This document shows, piece after piece, positions 7,166 through 8,369 of a stretch of 8,369 bases of DNA. Position 1 is the first letter of the stretch; every line of letters starts with the position of its first letter. The translations under genes and the position numbers were made by a program. The DNA is from Burkholderiaceae bacterium (lineage in GTDB: Bacteria; Pseudomonadota; Gammaproteobacteria; Burkholderiales; Burkholderiaceae). The DNA is taken from contig JAKONL010000328.1 of assembly GCA_022701965.1 (NCBI GenBank), forward strand, positions 1-8,369. The letters are read 5' to 3'. The notes below the pieces were generated by a model that did not search any database, was not told the DNA's origin, and was given only the letters and a program-made list of their open reading frames with translations.

Positions 7166-8049
7166 ATCAGGAACAACTGAAACAAGTCACCACGGGCCAA
7201 GGCTTCATCGCCGCGCTGGACCAGAGCGGCGGCAGCACGCCCAAGGCGCTCAAGCTGTACGGCGTCGAGGAAAGTGCGTACAAGGGCGACGCCGAGATGT
7301 TCGACATGGTGCACGCGATGCGCAGCCGCATCGTGACCAGCCCGGCTTTCGACGGCAAGCGCGTGATCGGCGCCATCCTGTTCGAAGCCACGATGGACCG
7401 CCAGATCGACGGCGTCGATGCCGCGACCTACCTCTGGGAGAAGAAGCACGTCGTGCCCTTCCTCAAGGTCGACAAGGGCCTCAACGACGAAGCCGACGGC
7501 GTGCAGACCATGAAGGCCATGCCCGAACTTGACGCGCTGCTTAAACGCGCCGTGGCCAAGGGCATCTTCGGCACCAAGATGCGCTCGGTGGTCAATTCGG
7601 CCAACGAGAAGGGCATTGCCGCCGTGCTCGACCAGCAGTTCGCGGTCGGCCAGCAGATCCTGGCCGCCGGCCTGATGCCGATCCTGGAGCCCGAAGTCTC
7701 GATCGGCGCGGCCGACAAGAAGGAAGCCGAAGCCCTGCTCAAGGCCGGTTTCCTCCAGCGCCTCGACGCGCTGCCCGAAGGCTCGAAGGTCATGCTCAAG
7801 CTCACGCTGCCGACCGTCGAAGGCTTCTTCGACGAACTCGTCGCGCACAAGAACGTGGTTCGCGTCGTGGCGCTGTCGGGCGGCTATCCGCGCGACCAGG
7901 CCAACGTCCACCTGTCGAAGAACAAGGGCGTCATCGCCAGCTTCAGCCGCGCGCTGACCGAGGGCCTGAGCGCCCAGCAGTCGGATGCCGAATTCGACGC
8001 CGCGCTCGACAAGGCTGTCGAGTCGATCTACCAGGCTTCGAAGACCTGA
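7162..8049 (+). CDS. Fructose-bisphosphate aldolase, class I
   Basis: This is a 295-residue class I aldolase of the bacterial type, close in layout to the staphylococcal enzyme. It cleaves fructose 1,6-bisphosphate to dihydroxyacetone phosphate and glyceraldehyde 3-phosphate through a Schiff base, without a metal. Visible motifs are [12 protein letters not shown] (19-30), FLKVDKG (100-106), GTKMRS (137-142), EPEV (176-179), the Schiff-base lysine in VMLKLTLP (K213), LSGGY (238-242) and ASFSRAL near the C-terminus. The GTG at 7162 gives exactly the family N-terminus (MNQEQL), and no ATG lies near in frame. The ribosome site is weak, and an upstream 7-codon frame overlaps the start. Composition is GC-rich like its neighbours. 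In related genomes this position usually holds a class II zinc enzyme. A strong terminator follows. Confidence 0.95.
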   Translation: MNQEQLKQVTTGQGFIAALDQSGGSTPKALKLYGVEESAYKGDAEMFDMVHAMRSRIVTSPAFDGKRVIGAILFEATMDRQIDGVDAATYLWEKKHVVPFLKVDKGLNDEADGVQTMKAMPELDALLKRAVAKGIFGTKMRSVVNSANEKGIAAVLDQQFAVGQQILAAGLMPILEPEVSIGAADKKEAEALLKAGFLQRLDALPEGSKVMLKLTLPTVEGFFDELVAHKNVVRVVALSGGYPRDQANVHLSKNKGVIASFSRALTEGLSAQQSDAEFDAALDKAVESIYQASKT

Positions 8050-8077
8050 GCGTCCGGGCTTCCACGCCCTTCGCACG

Positions 8078-8101
8078 GCCACCGCTCGCGGTGGCTTTTT
8101 T
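8078..8101 (+). terminator. Intrinsic terminator after the aldolase gene
   Basis: GCCACCG (8078-8084) pairs perfectly with CGGTGGC (8089-8095) around a CTCG loop, followed by six T residues (8096-8101). It lies 28 bases after the aldolase stop and separates it from purC. Confidence 0.9.
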
Positions 8102-8102
8102 C

Positions 8103-8118
8103 TGCGCGCATGCGCGCA
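8103..8118. repeat. Perfect 16-base palindrome upstream of purC
   Basis: TGCGCGCATGCGCGCA is its own reverse complement and also two direct copies of TGCGCGCA. With the next CA it makes 18 bases of strict pyrimidine-purine alternation. It lies between the terminator T-run and the candidate purC -10 box, so it could be an operator, or an element that melts or adopts Z-form under supercoiling. It is unlike the known enterobacterial PurR site. Confidence 0.45.
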
Positions 8119-8122
8119 CAAT
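8117..8122 (+). promoter_or_regulatory. Candidate -10 box for purC
   Basis: CACAAT matches four of six bases of the -10 consensus and lies 30 bases before the purC ATG. The only T-rich element upstream is the terminator U-run at 8096-8101, about 15 bases away, so the -35 is poor. Confidence 0.3.
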
Positions 8123-8152
8123 TGCCCGAGTCGCTTTATTCCTCTCTTCCGC

Positions 8153-8369
8153 ATGTCCATGACGACCGTCCACACCTCCTCGATCCAGAGCCTGCCCCTG
8201 CTCGCGCGCGGCAAGGTGCGCGACAACTACGCGGTCGGCGAGGACCGCATCCTGATGGTGGCGAGCGACCGGCTGAGCGCCTTCGACGTCATCATGGGCG
8301 AGCCGATCCCGGGCAAGGGCGTGATCCTCACGCAGATGGCGCTGTGGTGGTTCGAGCGGCTCGGCCACA
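8153..8369 (+). CDS. purC: Phosphoribosylaminoimidazole-succinocarboxamide synthase, N-terminal part (3' end outside window)
   Basis: These are the first 72 codons of a gene running off the right edge. PurC (SAICAR synthase) joins aspartate to CAIR using ATP in de novo purine synthesis in the cytoplasm. The visible part carries the hallmark N-terminal motif [11 protein letters not shown] (about residues 16-26), which includes the ATP-binding lysine region. It is followed by [16 protein letters not shown] (about 32-47) and EPIPGKG with [12 protein letters not shown]. The ATG at 8153 is chosen; a second in-frame ATG at 8159 would shorten the protein by two residues. No strong ribosome site is seen. 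It has its own promoter region after the aldolase terminator. Confidence 0.95.
   Translation, partial: MSMTTVHTSSIQSLPLLARGKVRDNYAVGEDRILMVASDRLSAFDVIMGEPIPGKGVILTQMALWWFERLGH

Noticed and set aside
6655..8226. Minus-strand open frame of 523 codons opposite the hydrolase, aldolase and purC starts
   Set aside because: It covers three well-supported plus-strand genes and two promoter regions and shows no recognisable domain.

Overview
The window is a GC-rich stretch of chromosome, about two thirds G+C. It most likely comes from a betaproteobacterium of the order Burkholderiales, in the Comamonadaceae or Leptothrix/Rubrivivax part of that order. This rests on protein character, codon use and the gene order pgk - pyk - aldolase - purC, which I recall as conserved in that order. 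No species can be named from the sequence alone. The window is almost entirely coding. There are no rRNA or tRNA genes, CRISPR arrays, insertion sequences or attachment sites that I can see.

Layout, left to right. (1) 1-1397, plus strand: the 3' end of fmt (methionyl-tRNA formyltransferase). It is followed without a gap by an AzlC/AzlD pair, a two-component exporter of branched-chain amino acids. The azlC start lies inside the fmt end. (2) 1465-2658, plus strand: pgk (phosphoglycerate kinase) behind its own -10-like box. (3) 2639-4447, minus strand: a two-gene unit made of a membrane fatty acid desaturase with three histidine boxes and a polytopic membrane protein of unknown function. The membrane protein gene overlaps the pgk end tail-to-tail by 20 bases. 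It also lies in the same reading frame as the desaturase, separated by one TGA and six codons. (4) 4448-4662: a 215-base divergent control region with two inverted repeats and overlapping promoter-like elements. (5) 4663-7105, plus strand: pyk (pyruvate kinase), then a lipoprotein-type alpha/beta hydrolase. (6) 7162-8049, plus strand: a class I (Schiff-base) fructose-bisphosphate aldolase with a GTG start, ending in a clear intrinsic terminator. (7) 8153 to the right edge, plus strand: the 5' part of purC.

Three of the genes (pgk, pyk, aldolase) encode central glycolytic/gluconeogenic enzymes, and purC starts a purine synthesis block. The unusual parts are accessory genes placed between these housekeeping genes (the desaturase unit and the lipoprotein hydrolase) and the class I aldolase, which sits where a class II enzyme is expected. 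I do not see a clearly new multi-gene system. The best leads are the desaturase/membrane-protein pair with its in-frame TGA junction, the aldolase class switch, the dyads in the control regions, and a 7-codon upstream frame that ends on the aldolase start codon.
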